NCBI GenBank assembly: GCA_016125095.1
Contig: WGMK01000011.1
Coordinates: forward strand, 45,635 to 109,634
From: Candidatus Hydrogenedens sp.
Lineage (GTDB): Bacteria > Hydrogenedentota > Hydrogenedentia > Hydrogenedentales > JAEUWI01
Direction: 5' to 3'
DNA length: 64,000 nucleotides
The notes below the pieces were generated by a model. The model saw only the letters and a list, made by a program, of their open reading frames with translations. It was not told where the DNA came from and searched no databases. The position numbers were made by a program, and so were the translations under genes. Numbering within the stretch: the stretch's first letter is position 1; the number at the start of each line of letters is the position of its first letter. Below are positions 38,290-46,601 of this stretch, in pieces.

Positions 38290-39447
38290 CTAGTCGCGCC
38301 CGCGGCGCAGCAGGCAGACGGTTTCCACGTGCGGCGTGTGCGGGAACATATCCAGCGCCGCCGCGCGCGCAATGCCCCAGCCCTGCGCCGCCATTACCTT
38401 GATGTCGCGCGCCAGCGTCGCGGGGTCGCAGGATACATAGGCGATCTGCCGGGCCTTGCACACGGCCAACGCCGGCGCGAGTGCCTTCGCCCCGGCGCGC
38501 GGCGGATCCAGCAGAATCGTGTCGTACTCGCCCGAGGCAATGAGCGCCTGCATCTTCGCTTCGCCGCCCTTGCGGTAATCGGGCTTGGCTTCCTTGCCGG
38601 CCTTGCGCGCGGCGCGCACGGCATCGCGGTTGTGGTCCATGCCCACCACCGGACAATGCGCTGCCAGCCCGAGCGACAGGTTGCCGTTGCCGCAATACAG
38701 GTCGAGCACGGAATCCGGCTTGCCCGCGAATTCTTCCACCGTCGCCACCAGCAGGCGGTTGAGCAACAGGCTGCTCTGCGAAAAGCACCCGTTCACAATC
38801 GGCCGGTCGTCGAACCAGAACATATCGCGCTTGATGTCGTCCGGCGTGTTCGCCATGGGAAACGCCTGCTTCAGCCGGCGCATGGTGAAGGTCGTCCAGG
38901 CAAGTTCTTCCTCGCCCTCCGGGTTCACGGTCAACGTGCACGAGCCCTTGAGACGCACCTCGCGCAGTTTGGCGAGCGCGGCATTCATGCGCGCATGCGA
39001 CAGCGGGCAGGTCTCGACGTCCACGATATCGTGGCTGCCGGCCGCGTAGTAGCCCAGCTTTTCGCCGTCGCCATGGAAGGTCGCGCGTGTGCGGTAGCCT
39101 CGGCGGAGCGAAGCGTCCTCGCCCCATTCCACCTCGCAAGCCACGCCGCCGATGCGCTCGAGCGCCTCCGCCACCAGCCGCTGCTTCCACTCCGCCTGCT
39201 GCGGGTAGCGGAAGTGCAGCCACGACGCCGCGCCGTCTTCGGTCGCGATGGCGTGCTGCCCCTGCTCGCGCGCGGGCGACGCCTCGATCACCTCGAGTAT
39301 CCGCGCGCGGGTGAAGTTTTTCGATTCCTGCTGAATCTCGATGCGGACCACATCGCCCGGCAGGGCCGAAGGCACGAAAACCACTTTGCCCTCGTGCCGC
39401 CCGATGCCGTCGCCGCCCAGCGCCACCTTGTCGATTGCCAGTTCCAT
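38290..39447 (-). CDS. RumA/TrmA-type 23S rRNA or tRNA (uracil-5)-methyltransferase
   Basis: A 385-residue protein. It has an N-terminal TRAM domain (about 1-55), then the Rossmann methyltransferase core with LDLYCGNGNLSLG (248-260), DPPRAG (314-319), the catalytic Cys340 in YVSCDPATL and Glu375 in the PHVE motif. It methylates C5 of a uridine in RNA. Family members of the RlmD/RumA type usually have a four-Cys iron-sulphur cluster after the TRAM domain; here the region 65-80 reads GAASWLHFRYPQQAEWK without the Cys set, so the cluster appears lost, as in some TrmFO-less lineages. Target position cannot be assigned. Confidence 0.9.
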   Translation of the reverse strand: MELAIDKVALGGDGIGRHEGKVVFVPSALPGDVVRIEIQQESKNFTRARILEVIEASPAREQGQHAIATEDGAASWLHFRYPQQAEWKQRLVAEALERIGGVACEVEWGEDASLRRGYRTRATFHGDGEKLGYYAAGSHDIVDVETCPLSHARMNAALAKLREVRLKGSCTLTVNPEGEEELAWTTFTMRRLKQAFPMANTPDDIKRDMFWFDDRPIVNGCFSQSSLLLNRLLVATVEEFAGKPDSVLDLYCGNGNLSLGLAAHCPVVGMDHNRDAVRAARKAGKEAKPDYRKGGEAKMQALIASGEYDTILLDPPRAGAKALAPALAVCKARQIAYVSCDPATLARDIKVMAAQGWGIARAAALDMFPHTPHVETVCLLRRGRD

Positions 39448-39457
39448 GAATGTCTTT

Positions 39458-40183
39458 CTAGGCTTCGCCGCGTTCGGCGGCCCAACGTTTCCAGGCCCGC
39501 ACGGCGTTGGACGCGGCAGGGTAGTTCGCGGCCAGGGACTGCTGCGGAGAGCCCGGACCGAGCATCATCAGCACCTCCGGCAGCGCCGCGGTCTTGCCCG
39601 GCGGCACGGTAATCGGTTCCGCAGTCCTGAGTACCAGGCCGTCGTCTTCGTTCAGTTCCGAGGTAAGCCCCTGTTCACACGCCGCGACCAGATGCCGTCC
39701 CGCGCGCTGCACGCTGAAGCCGGTTGCTAGCTCCCACGGCGACGCCGGCAGCACCGCCTCGGCGCCCGTGCATACCGCCAACTCGACCGGGAGCAGTTCT
39801 ACCGCCGCGGCATCCAGGGTGATCTCCGCACGGGTACGGTTCATGATCGTGACACGCCGGAACAGCGCCGGCTCGTCGTGCAAAGCCATGGTCTTCACCG
39901 CCACCACGAAGGAATCGCTGGTCTGTCGCGAGACCACCGACGCCCCCTGGGGCGATTGCTCTTCCGACCACTCCACCGCCCCCAGATCCATGAGGCCGAG
40001 CACATCGCCTCCGCAGGCCAGGCGCAGTTCCGGGCTGTTCTCGGTCAGCCATTCGACATTGCCGGGCTTATGGATGAGCCGCACCGTGTGACCCATAAAG
40101 GCGGACCACTCGCGCTCGAGCCACCGGTTGCCCAGCAGTACGCTCGTGTGGTCCACATGCGTATAGGCCCGTTCGTCCTGCAT
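39458..40183 (-). CDS. Unknown beta-rich protein in the queF operon
   Basis: A 241-residue soluble protein without signal peptide or membrane segment. The pattern of strands (NRWLEREWS, VRLIHKPGN, FRRVTIMNRTRAEITL) suggests a beta-sandwich, like the sugar-binding domain of aldose epimerases or the N-domain of some glycosidases, but no catalytic motif confirms this. It starts four bases after queF ends and stops ten bases before the RNA methyltransferase, so it is firmly inside the operon. I do not recognise the family; its role is open. Confidence 0.72.
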   Translation of the reverse strand: MQDERAYTHVDHTSVLLGNRWLEREWSAFMGHTVRLIHKPGNVEWLTENSPELRLACGGDVLGLMDLGAVEWSEEQSPQGASVVSRQTSDSFVVAVKTMALHDEPALFRRVTIMNRTRAEITLDAAAVELLPVELAVCTGAEAVLPASPWELATGFSVQRAGRHLVAACEQGLTSELNEDDGLVLRTAEPITVPPGKTAALPEVLMMLGPGSPQQSLAANYPAASNAVRAWKRWAAERGEA

Positions 40184-40187
40184 CTCT

Positions 40188-40631
40188 TTAGCGTTCCTCG
40201 CCCGCGTACGAGGCCGTCACCGTGCTGGCCAGCCCCCCACGCGGATTGCAGGTGATCGTGATGCTCATCCGCCGCGGCTGGCACGCCGCCACCAGGTCTT
40301 CCAGCATCCGGTTCACCAGATGCTCGTACCAGATGCCCACATCGCGGTAGGACAATAGGTAGTACTTCAGCGACCGGAGCTCGAGGCAGTGCCGCTGCGG
40401 CACATAGGCAATGCGGACCACCGCGAAATCCGGCAGACCACTGAAGGGACAGACCGACGTGAATTCGTCGGTCTCCGTCACAATCTCCATCGCATCGCCA
40501 TGCGGGGTGCCGTGATAGGCATAGTCGAAGCACTCCAGGCAGCCGGAATCAATCGCCTCTTCGCCCTTGAAGGGCAGGCTCTTGTCCGCCGCCTGAAACT
40601 GCGCGCGCGCGTCTTGGGGGTCTGGGGTCAT
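40188..40631 (-). CDS. queF: NADPH-dependent 7-cyano-7-deazaguanine reductase QueF
   Basis: A 147-residue single-domain QueF of the short (YkvM-like) type. The catalytic Cys61 lies in EFTSVCPFSGLPDFA, and the conserved LELRSLKYYLLSYRD and NPRGG segments are present. It reduces preQ0 to preQ1 in queuosine synthesis. ATG 40631 is preceded by GAGGAG; the longer upstream frame is not used. No preQ1 riboswitch aptamer could be recognised in the leader. It is the first gene of the leftward operon 40631-35023, whose products act on RNA modification and nucleotide or polyamine chemistry. Confidence 0.95.
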   Translation of the reverse strand: MTPDPQDARAQFQAADKSLPFKGEEAIDSGCLECFDYAYHGTPHGDAMEIVTETDEFTSVCPFSGLPDFAVVRIAYVPQRHCLELRSLKYYLLSYRDVGIWYEHLVNRMLEDLVAACQPRRMSITITCNPRGGLASTVTASYAGEER

Positions 40632-40816
40632 GCCGTGGTCGCTCCTCGCCGCCGAGTATAACAAACGCCCGCCCCATCGCGCGCGGGGTTGCATGCCGTA
40701 TCGCGAATAATCATAGTGCGCAATTACCTTTGAACGGTGTAACTGGGGAAGGACTACGGCACGGCATTGGCTCTCTATGCAGAGTTCAAGGTACGTCAAG
40801 AAAAGGGAGATACCTG

Positions 40817-40987
40817 ATGGCATTAACCTGCGAATTCAGGGCAACAGTGATAGAGCGCGTCCAAAGGGACCCGGAATTCGCCCAAGCGCTGTACGACGAA
40901 GCGCTCTCGCGGCTTTCGAGCGGTGAGCCCGAGATCGCGTGCCGCGTGCTTCGCTACTTGGTACCGGCCCCGCGGGCGGGCGCTTGA
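40817..40987 (+). CDS. Short antitoxin-like protein lacking the DNA-binding domain
   Basis: A 56-residue protein starting MALTCEFRATVIERVQRDPEFAQALYDEALSRL. This matches, as I remember it, the N-terminal half of HigA/RelB-like antitoxins with the pattern 'MALTRDFRETVxxRxxRDPxFxxALxxEA'. Full-length members have about 100 residues with a helix-turn-helix after 'LRDLVNATxGF'; here the frame ends soon after LRYLV. No toxin gene is next to it. ATG 40817 has AAGGGAGA upstream, so it is probably translated. It may be a truncated remnant or a domain kept for another purpose. Confidence 0.6.
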   Translation: MALTCEFRATVIERVQRDPEFAQALYDEALSRLSSGEPEIACRVLRYLVPAPRAGA

Positions 40988-41050
40988 ACCGCATCCCGGC
41001 ACGCCCACAAGCCCTTTGACAGCCCGGCACCGGTATGCTATCCTCCCCCG

Positions 41051-41068
41051 ACCTACTGTTCGGTAGGT
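41051..41068. promoter_or_regulatory. Palindrome upstream of the SCP2 gene, possible operator
   Basis: The sequence ACCTACTGTTCGGTAGGT has six-base perfect arms around a TGTTCG centre. It lies 60 bases before the SCP2 start, with no other role visible. It could be a repressor operator or a short RNA hairpin; which one cannot be told from sequence. Confidence 0.4.
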
Positions 41069-41128
41069 AGTGGACGGGGCGGTGTAGACCCCGGGCGGAA
41101 CATGTATAGAACCAGGAAGGGATGAACG

Positions 41129-41452
41129 ATGTCTCAGGTTTCCGATTTCTTCGCGGCAGCGCCGGACAAGGTGAACAAGGACAAGATCGCGGGCATGAAC
41201 GCGGTTTACCAGTTCAACATCGACGGCCCCGACGGCGGTCAGTGGGCGGTGAAGCTGGCCGACGGCGATGCTTCGGTGATTGAAGGCGCCGCCGACAGCC
41301 CCAACATCACCATCAGCATGACGGACGAGAACTTCGTCGGTCTGGTGACGGGCAAGCTGAACGGCCAGACGGCCTTCCTGACCGGCAAGCTCAAGATTCA
41401 GGGCGACATGACCCTGGCCATGAAGCTGCAGCAGGTCTTCAACTTCGGTTGA
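41129..41452 (+). CDS. SCP2 sterol-binding domain protein
   Basis: A 107-residue protein covering one SCP2 domain and little else: FFAAAPDKVN start, the beta strands VYQFNIDG and QWAVKLADG, the DNFVGLVTGKLNGQTAFLTGKLKIQGDM segment typical of the lipid-binding tunnel. SCP2 proteins bind or carry lipids or acyl groups. AGGAAGGG lies eight bases before ATG 41129. The gene is followed directly by a strong terminator (41470-41496), so it is mainly monocistronic. A palindrome at 41051 may control it. Confidence 0.93.
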   Translation: MSQVSDFFAAAPDKVNKDKIAGMNAVYQFNIDGPDGGQWAVKLADGDASVIEGAADSPNITISMTDENFVGLVTGKLNGQTAFLTGKLKIQGDMTLAMKLQQVFNFG

Positions 41453-41460
41453 TTGCGATC

Positions 41461-42345
41461 GTGCGACACGGGGGCCGCGTTTGCGGCCCCCTTTTTCGTT
41501 TTGCGCGGCGGGCCGCGACGCTTGGTGCCGCCCTGCTTCTACTTGTCCTTCCGGCATCGTGCGTCAAGACGTACAAGACGGAATTAATCGCCGAAATCGT
41601 ACCCCTCGAAGCGCCCGACGGCACGCCGATTCAACTCGTACTGGCGCATGAAAACGAGCGGGATGCCGCAGAAGCGCGGTTCAAGGCCGTCATCATCGCA
41701 GTGCATGACGAGGGCAAGAATAACGATGGCTGGGCAGTTCCATCCATTACCCTCCACCGAGAAGGTTATGCGGTGGCCCGATGGGACCTCCGCGGGCACG
41801 GGCGGAGCAGCCTGAATTCACCCTATACCGGCTTCGGCGACGCAGATTGGGCCAAGTGCGCGGATGATCTCGCCATGGTGGTCCACGCGGTCCGGGAGCG
41901 CGTCCGTCCGGAGACCCCGATCATCGTCGCGGGCGAGGGCTATGGCGGGCTGTTGGCGCTGGACTGCGCGCGGCACCACGACGGAATCGCGGGCGTGGTC
42001 ATGGTGTCTCCGCCGCGCGAGGCCCATGGGCTGGACGGCGTTGCGCTGGTGAAGGATTTCGAGGCCTGCCCGATTCTCATTCTCGCCTCGGAGAACGACA
42101 CGACCCGGTATCCGGCGGCGATGGCGATCAAGGACGCCGCGCCCGCATTCAGCGAAATCCGCGTTTATCCCGGATCGGCCCGGGGCACGGACCTGCTGGC
42201 AGAGAAGCCCGACGCGATGCAGCAATTCGCCGGCTGGCTGGATGTGGTGCTCGGCACGCCCGCCGATGTTGCATCCCATTCCGAAGGCTCCCTACAATAC
42301 CGCCCGCAGGTAAGCTGGGCTGTACCCGGCGGGAGAAGTAGTTGA
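41461..42345 (+). CDS. Alpha/beta-hydrolase-fold lipoprotein without catalytic Ser and His
   Basis: A 294-residue exported protein (GTG 41461; a TTG at 41449 is the alternative). The N-terminus has RFARRAATLGAALLLLVLPASC, a lipoprotein-like signal. The fold is clear from GHGRSS and VVMVSPP, but the nucleophile elbow reads GEGYGG, with Gly where Ser belongs, and the usual His in the 'S-x-HGTDLL' end motif is Arg (SARGTDLL). It is thus probably a pseudo-enzyme, with a binding role. A strong terminator hairpin lies inside its first codons, and the DUF494 gene overlaps its stop by four bases (TTGA). Confidence 0.78.
   Translation: MRHGGRVCGPLFRFARRAATLGAALLLLVLPASCVKTYKTELIAEIVPLEAPDGTPIQLVLAHENERDAAEARFKAVIIAVHDEGKNNDGWAVPSITLHREGYAVARWDLRGHGRSSLNSPYTGFGDADWAKCADDLAMVVHAVRERVRPETPIIVAGEGYGGLLALDCARHHDGIAGVVMVSPPREAHGLDGVALVKDFEACPILILASENDTTRYPAAMAIKDAAPAFSEIRVYPGSARGTDLLAEKPDAMQQFAGWLDVVLGTPADVASHSEGSLQYRPQVSWAVPGGRSS
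41470..41496 (+). terminator. Rho-independent terminator after the SCP2 gene, inside the next coding frame
   Basis: A perfect 9-bp G/C stem (41470-41478 with 41483-41491) with loop GTTT, followed by TTTTT. It sits 18 bases past the SCP2 stop and within codons 4-12 of the alpha/beta-hydrolase lipoprotein. That gene would be read only by read-through. Confidence 0.9.
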
Positions 42346-42791
42346 AAACCTCCATCACCGAACTGATCACCGTCATCCTCCAGCATCTGGAGTCGCAGCC
42401 GGGACGTCGTATATCCGACCCCGTGCTTCGGCAATGGCTCTCGAACAAGGGCTATTCCCGGCGCGATATCGAGACGGCGCTGCGTATCATGCGTCCGGCC
42501 AATGCCGGACCCGAAGAACGCGGCCCGGGACGGGTGCGCCACCTGAGCAAGTGGGAATCGCTGCGGATGCACCCCGATGTGCGCTCGGCGCTGGCCCGGC
42601 TCGACCTCTACGAAATGCTCGACCCCTTCACCCGCGAGATGGTGCTGGAACGCCTCCAGCAGCTCGAGGGCGAAGTGGCGCTGGACGATCTCGACTCCGT
42701 GCTCTCGTGGGCCTTCTCGCGCACGCACGACTGCGAGTCGCTCCAGACGCTCTACACCATCTTCGACGGCGCGAGCGAAACGCTGCACTAA
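42342..42791 (+). CDS. Smg-like DUF494 family protein
   Basis: A 149-residue protein. The N-terminal half (ITELITVILQHLE...NKGYSRRDIETALRIM) and the C-terminal half (LDLYEMLDPFTREMVLERLQQLEGEVALDDLDSVLSWAF) match the two conserved blocks of the Smg/DUF494 family, which in other bacteria sits near topA/dprA/fmt. Its function is not established. The start is TTG 42342 with GGGAGAAG upstream, overlapping the previous stop, so it is translationally coupled to the dead hydrolase gene. It meets the CxxCH protein tail to tail with a 4-base overlap. Confidence 0.82.
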   Translation: MKTSITELITVILQHLESQPGRRISDPVLRQWLSNKGYSRRDIETALRIMRPANAGPEERGPGRVRHLSKWESLRMHPDVRSALARLDLYEMLDPFTREMVLERLQQLEGEVALDDLDSVLSWAFSRTHDCESLQTLYTIFDGASETLH

Positions 42792-44071
42792 ATCTTCCAG
42801 TAGGGCGGTAGTTCCGGCAGGGTGTCTCGCACGATCTCCACGATGGCCCGCCGCTGCTCGGGCGTCAGCGCCGACGGCACCGCCCCGGACAGGGAATCCC
42901 ACAGCTTCCGGAACACCACCGATTTCATCTCGTCCGGCAATCCCGCGAACTGGGGCGAGTAGACAAGATAGCTCAGCGGGAACTTGAAGAGCCGGGTTGT
43001 CAGGTCCAGGTCCCGCAGCGAGCGGCCTTGACTATCCCGGGGTCCCGCCTGCTCAAATTCCTCCGCGAATCCCGACGTGCCCGAGACCGGTGCCTCCAGC
43101 TCGGGTTCTCCCATAAAAAGCATGTACTCCGCCACCTTCTCCGCCGCCGTGTCGATGCGCCGCCGGGTCGAAGCCGAGAGCGTGTCGCCGGAGCGCCCCA
43201 ACAGGCCATCCATCACCTGCTGATCGTGCAGGGCCATGCGCGCGGCATACTCGGCCTGGGTGAACCGGTTGTGCATTTCGGTCTGGTGCGCTAAGACCAT
43301 CAGCGCCACGATATCGCTCCCCGGCGCCAGGTAGCGGTCAATCGTGATCCGGTCCTCCAGCAACACGACATTCGCGCCAGCCTCAATGTCCAGTTCGGCG
43401 TCCGTCTCGGTCTCCACGGCGATGGTATTGCCCCGGTGACGCGCGGCGCCGTGTCGGCCGGTGACATACCACCCGCCCCAGCGCTCTCCGAAGGGCGTCG
43501 TCTGTGTCGTCACCCCCGAACCCGCCTTGAGGATCGGCTGGCCTCCCGCATCCGTGAATACCGAGCGCATCACGTGGCCCGGCAGGTCGTTCGTCATGCT
43601 GGTGGCGTGGCACTGGAGGCAGGTATGGGTTTCCCGAGTGATGACTGGACTGCCCTCGCCCCGGAGCGGCATGCTGTAGAACACCGCGCCCAGCTCGGGG
43701 TCGGCCGCCGAGAGCTCGATGTACTCTCCGCCCGGCACCGTACCGACGTACACGTCGTCGTTGAAATAAATGGCCCTCGGATTCACCGGAGAAATCGACT
43801 GCCGCTGGAGGCTGGTCTTGGAGAACACGAGCACCTGCGAGGACACCGGCACGCCCAGCCGCTCCAAGATGGCGGGCAGATAGCCGAACCGGGCATCCAC
43901 CGCGAGGGATTCCGCACCCTGCTGCAACTCCGTGGCCAGCCGCTCCACCGGGTTGTCCGGCACCGAATCGCTATAGCGGATGGGCTCAAGCTCGTAGCGA
44001 TCCTCCGCATGCGCCGCCAGGGTCAGCGCTGCGCTGAACAGGAGCACGCGCAGGAGCGCCCTATAGGCCAT
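42788..44071 (-). CDS. Exported protein with a single CxxCH haem-binding motif
   Basis: A 427-residue protein with a signal peptide (MAYRALLRVLLFSAALTLAAHA). One CLQCH motif (Cys151, Cys154, His155) suggests a covalently bound c-type haem; the surrounding residues (FNDDVYVGTVPGG, YSMPLRGEG, WGGWYVTGRHG) are conserved-looking and recall a family of haem proteins common in Planctomycetes-type genomes, but I know no proven function. ATG 44071 is preferred because it begins the signal peptide; the longer frame starts at 44095. Its 3' end overlaps the DUF494 gene by four bases. Confidence 0.8.
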   Translation of the reverse strand: MAYRALLRVLLFSAALTLAAHAEDRYELEPIRYSDSVPDNPVERLATELQQGAESLAVDARFGYLPAILERLGVPVSSQVLVFSKTSLQRQSISPVNPRAIYFNDDVYVGTVPGGEYIELSAADPELGAVFYSMPLRGEGSPVITRETHTCLQCHATSMTNDLPGHVMRSVFTDAGGQPILKAGSGVTTQTTPFGERWGGWYVTGRHGAARHRGNTIAVETETDAELDIEAGANVVLLEDRITIDRYLAPGSDIVALMVLAHQTEMHNRFTQAEYAARMALHDQQVMDGLLGRSGDTLSASTRRRIDTAAEKVAEYMLFMGEPELEAPVSGTSGFAEEFEQAGPRDSQGRSLRDLDLTTRLFKFPLSYLVYSPQFAGLPDEMKSVVFRKLWDSLSGAVPSALTPEQRRAIVEIVRDTLPELPPYWKI

Positions 44072-44220
44072 CCATTTTTCCGCAATCACAAGCATAATGA
44101 TGCAATCTTAATGCATTTTTTGCATCCCCCTCCACCTGCCGCGCCGTTCTTGGACCGCTAGTCCACCAACCTCTATACTCACGGTGTACATTATCCCGAG
44201 CCACCCGGAGCGCAACTTCC

Positions 44221-46557
44221 ATGTATCGAATTCCAGCCACTGCACTGCTCCTGCTGCTCTCCGTGACGGCTTACGCCGCTGACCTCCGGGTGCCCGAGGA
44301 TTACGCCAGCGTGGCCGAGGCCGTGGCAGCGTCGGCCGCGGGCGACACCATCGTCATCGGCGAAGGCACGTTTCAGGGGCTCATCAAGATAAACCACCCC
44401 CTGACCCTGCGCGGCGCGGGAAAAGAAAAATCCGTATTGGCGATGAGCGGCCTCGTCGGGCCCGTGCTGCATGCGCGGGAAGTCGATGGGCTGGAAATCA
44501 GCAACCTGACGTTCCGGCATTCGGGCGAGCGCGTGGAGGACGACAAGCTGCACCTGGTATGGGTGGAGGGCGGTAAGGCCTCGTTCAACGACTGCGCGTT
44601 CGAGAAGGGCTGGATGAACGGCCTGTATGTCACCGATGGCGCTGCCGTTTCCGCGACGAATTGCATGTTCACAGAGAACGCCCAATACGGCTGCCACGCA
44701 CGCGACCCCGAGACAACCTTGACACTAATCGATTGCCTGCTGGAGAAGAATCGCGAGGGTGCCTGCGTGTCCCACGGCGCCGAGGGCACCTTCGAGCGCG
44801 TCACCGCCCGCGGCCAGGAGCGCGACGGGTTCGTCATCTTCGCGCCGCATACCCGCGTCACGGCCACCGATTGCCTGGCGGAGGAGAACACCCGGACCGG
44901 CTTCCGGCTTGAGTATCTCGCACGGGTGGAATTGACGAACTGCGACGCCCGCTCGAACCAGGAGGACGGCGTGTACGCCTTCGGCGGGGTCAAAGTGACC
45001 ATGACCGAGTGCCGTGTCGAGGACAACAAGGGCGCGGGCATTTCCGTAAATACCAGCCGAACGCGCGTGAAACTGGAGCGGATCGACTGTAGCCGGAACG
45101 GCCGCCAAGGCATCTATGTCGGCACGGCGGCGGAGGCGACGCTGACCGATTGTAAGATTCTGGAAAACGCCGGCAGCGGCTGGCTCGCCTCGCAATGGGA
45201 TACCAAAGTAAAGGCGCGCGGCTGCGAGGTGCGCGGCAACAAGGCCGACGGCGCCCTGATACTGAACGGCGCAAGCGCGGAAGTATCCGGGTGCACCTTC
45301 GCGGAGAACGGTGGTATCGGGCTGCACTGGCGCGATGCGGACACCACGCTGGAGCAGCAGGACAACCGATTCGAGGCGAACGCCCAGGGCGATGCGGAAC
45401 GCGAAGACGGCTGGCCGGCTGATATCGGCGACCAGGCCGTCGGCGCGGACCTCGGGTATCTGTTCACCACGCGGGACTTCTCGCGGCTCGAATACCTCGC
45501 GAAGCGGATCCGGGAGCGGAAGATGACGGATCAATACGCCGGGTTCGAACTGGAGAGTTTTTATAACGGCATCGAGACCGGCTACTGGGGCTCCAAACCC
45601 GCGAGGGAAGAAGAATGGCAGGGCCATGTCGATGCCTACCTCCAGGGCTTTCCCGACTCGGTAACCGCGCGCGTGTTTGCCGGTTACACCACCATCAACC
45701 GCGCCTGGCGGGCGCGCGGCAGCGGCTTCGCGGATACCGTGTCCGACAAACAATTCGACCGCTTTCATCAGCTGCTGAAGGATGCCGTCGCCCTGCTGAA
45801 AGAGGCCGAAGCGCTGCAGGGCGACGACCCGGCCCTCTACGCTTTCTGGCTGAAGGCAGGCACGGGCCTCAGCTATAGCGAAGAGCAGCAATGGGAGCTG
45901 CTACGCAAGGGACAGGCCATCGACCCCACCTACTTCCCGATGTACGACATGATCGCCTACTCGTTTATCCCCCGGTGGGGCGGCAACCTCCGCAGCATCG
46001 AGGCGGTCGCCGACGATATGGTGGAAACCCTCGGGGACGACATGGGCTCCCGATACTACGCCGCGCTGGCCGGCCGCATGATTCCGCTGATTCATCCGGT
46101 GCACTTCGCCTACGACGACTTCTTCGATTGGGAGCGCATCGACCGAGGGTACACCGCACAGCGCGCCTTGTACCCCGGCACCGACGGCTATCTGAACCGG
46201 CATATCTGGCTGGCCTGCATGAAAGAACAACGCGAACGGGCGGCCGAACTGTTTGAAGAACTCGATGGCCGCTGGTCACGCTCCGTTTGGGAAGACCGCA
46301 CGACCTTCCGCGAATGGGAACTTTGGGCGCAGGGCACCAAGGAGATGCCCGAACTACCCGATCGCGGCGACTTCGATTCCAGCTACTTCGAGGGAGAAGG
46401 GGAAGGCGAATACGTTTTCGACGGCCCCATGAATAACATCGCACGCACCCTCGGCATCGTGTTCCTCCTCGCCGTCATCGCCTCCGCCCTGTTCACCCTC
46501 GTCGTGTTCCTCATCCTCCGCTGGCAGGAAAACCGCGCGAAGGCGGCGGGCCGTTGA
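44221..46557 (+). CDS. Membrane-anchored right-handed beta-helix protein with DUF4034-like domain (copy 1)
   Basis: A 778-residue protein. Signal peptide (MYRIPATALLLLLSVTAYAA), then a NosD-like beta-helix (about 20-410) made of short repeats such as 'VSGCTFAENGGIGLHW' and 'MTECRVEDNKGAGISV'. A helical domain (about 415-700) carries ETGYW and RAWRARGSGFADTVSDKQFDRF, which resembles DUF4034. A short EGEGEGE stretch and one C-terminal membrane helix (about 740-768) anchor it, leaving the bulk outside. It has a close paralogue 45 bases downstream. Beta-helix proteins often bind or cleave polysaccharides; no catalytic residues could be identified here. Confidence 0.85.
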   Translation: MYRIPATALLLLLSVTAYAADLRVPEDYASVAEAVAASAAGDTIVIGEGTFQGLIKINHPLTLRGAGKEKSVLAMSGLVGPVLHAREVDGLEISNLTFRHSGERVEDDKLHLVWVEGGKASFNDCAFEKGWMNGLYVTDGAAVSATNCMFTENAQYGCHARDPETTLTLIDCLLEKNREGACVSHGAEGTFERVTARGQERDGFVIFAPHTRVTATDCLAEENTRTGFRLEYLARVELTNCDARSNQEDGVYAFGGVKVTMTECRVEDNKGAGISVNTSRTRVKLERIDCSRNGRQGIYVGTAAEATLTDCKILENAGSGWLASQWDTKVKARGCEVRGNKADGALILNGASAEVSGCTFAENGGIGLHWRDADTTLEQQDNRFEANAQGDAEREDGWPADIGDQAVGADLGYLFTTRDFSRLEYLAKRIRERKMTDQYAGFELESFYNGIETGYWGSKPAREEEWQGHVDAYLQGFPDSVTARVFAGYTTINRAWRARGSGFADTVSDKQFDRFHQLLKDAVALLKEAEALQGDDPALYAFWLKAGTGLSYSEEQQWELLRKGQAIDPTYFPMYDMIAYSFIPRWGGNLRSIEAVADDMVETLGDDMGSRYYAALAGRMIPLIHPVHFAYDDFFDWERIDRGYTAQRALYPGTDGYLNRHIWLACMKEQRERAAELFEELDGRWSRSVWEDRTTFREWELWAQGTKEMPELPDRGDFDSSYFEGEGEGEYVFDGPMNNIARTLGIVFLLAVIASALFTLVVFLILRWQENRAKAAGR

Positions 46558-46601
46558 TGGTCTCCTCAACGTTACACCCTGCATTCCCGAAAGGATTCAT
46601 A

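Noticed and set aside
40632..40816. A preQ1 riboswitch in front of queF
   Set aside because: No preQ1-I type C-rich loop with an A-rich tail could be found on the minus strand; the leader is short and ends in a normal ribosome-binding site.
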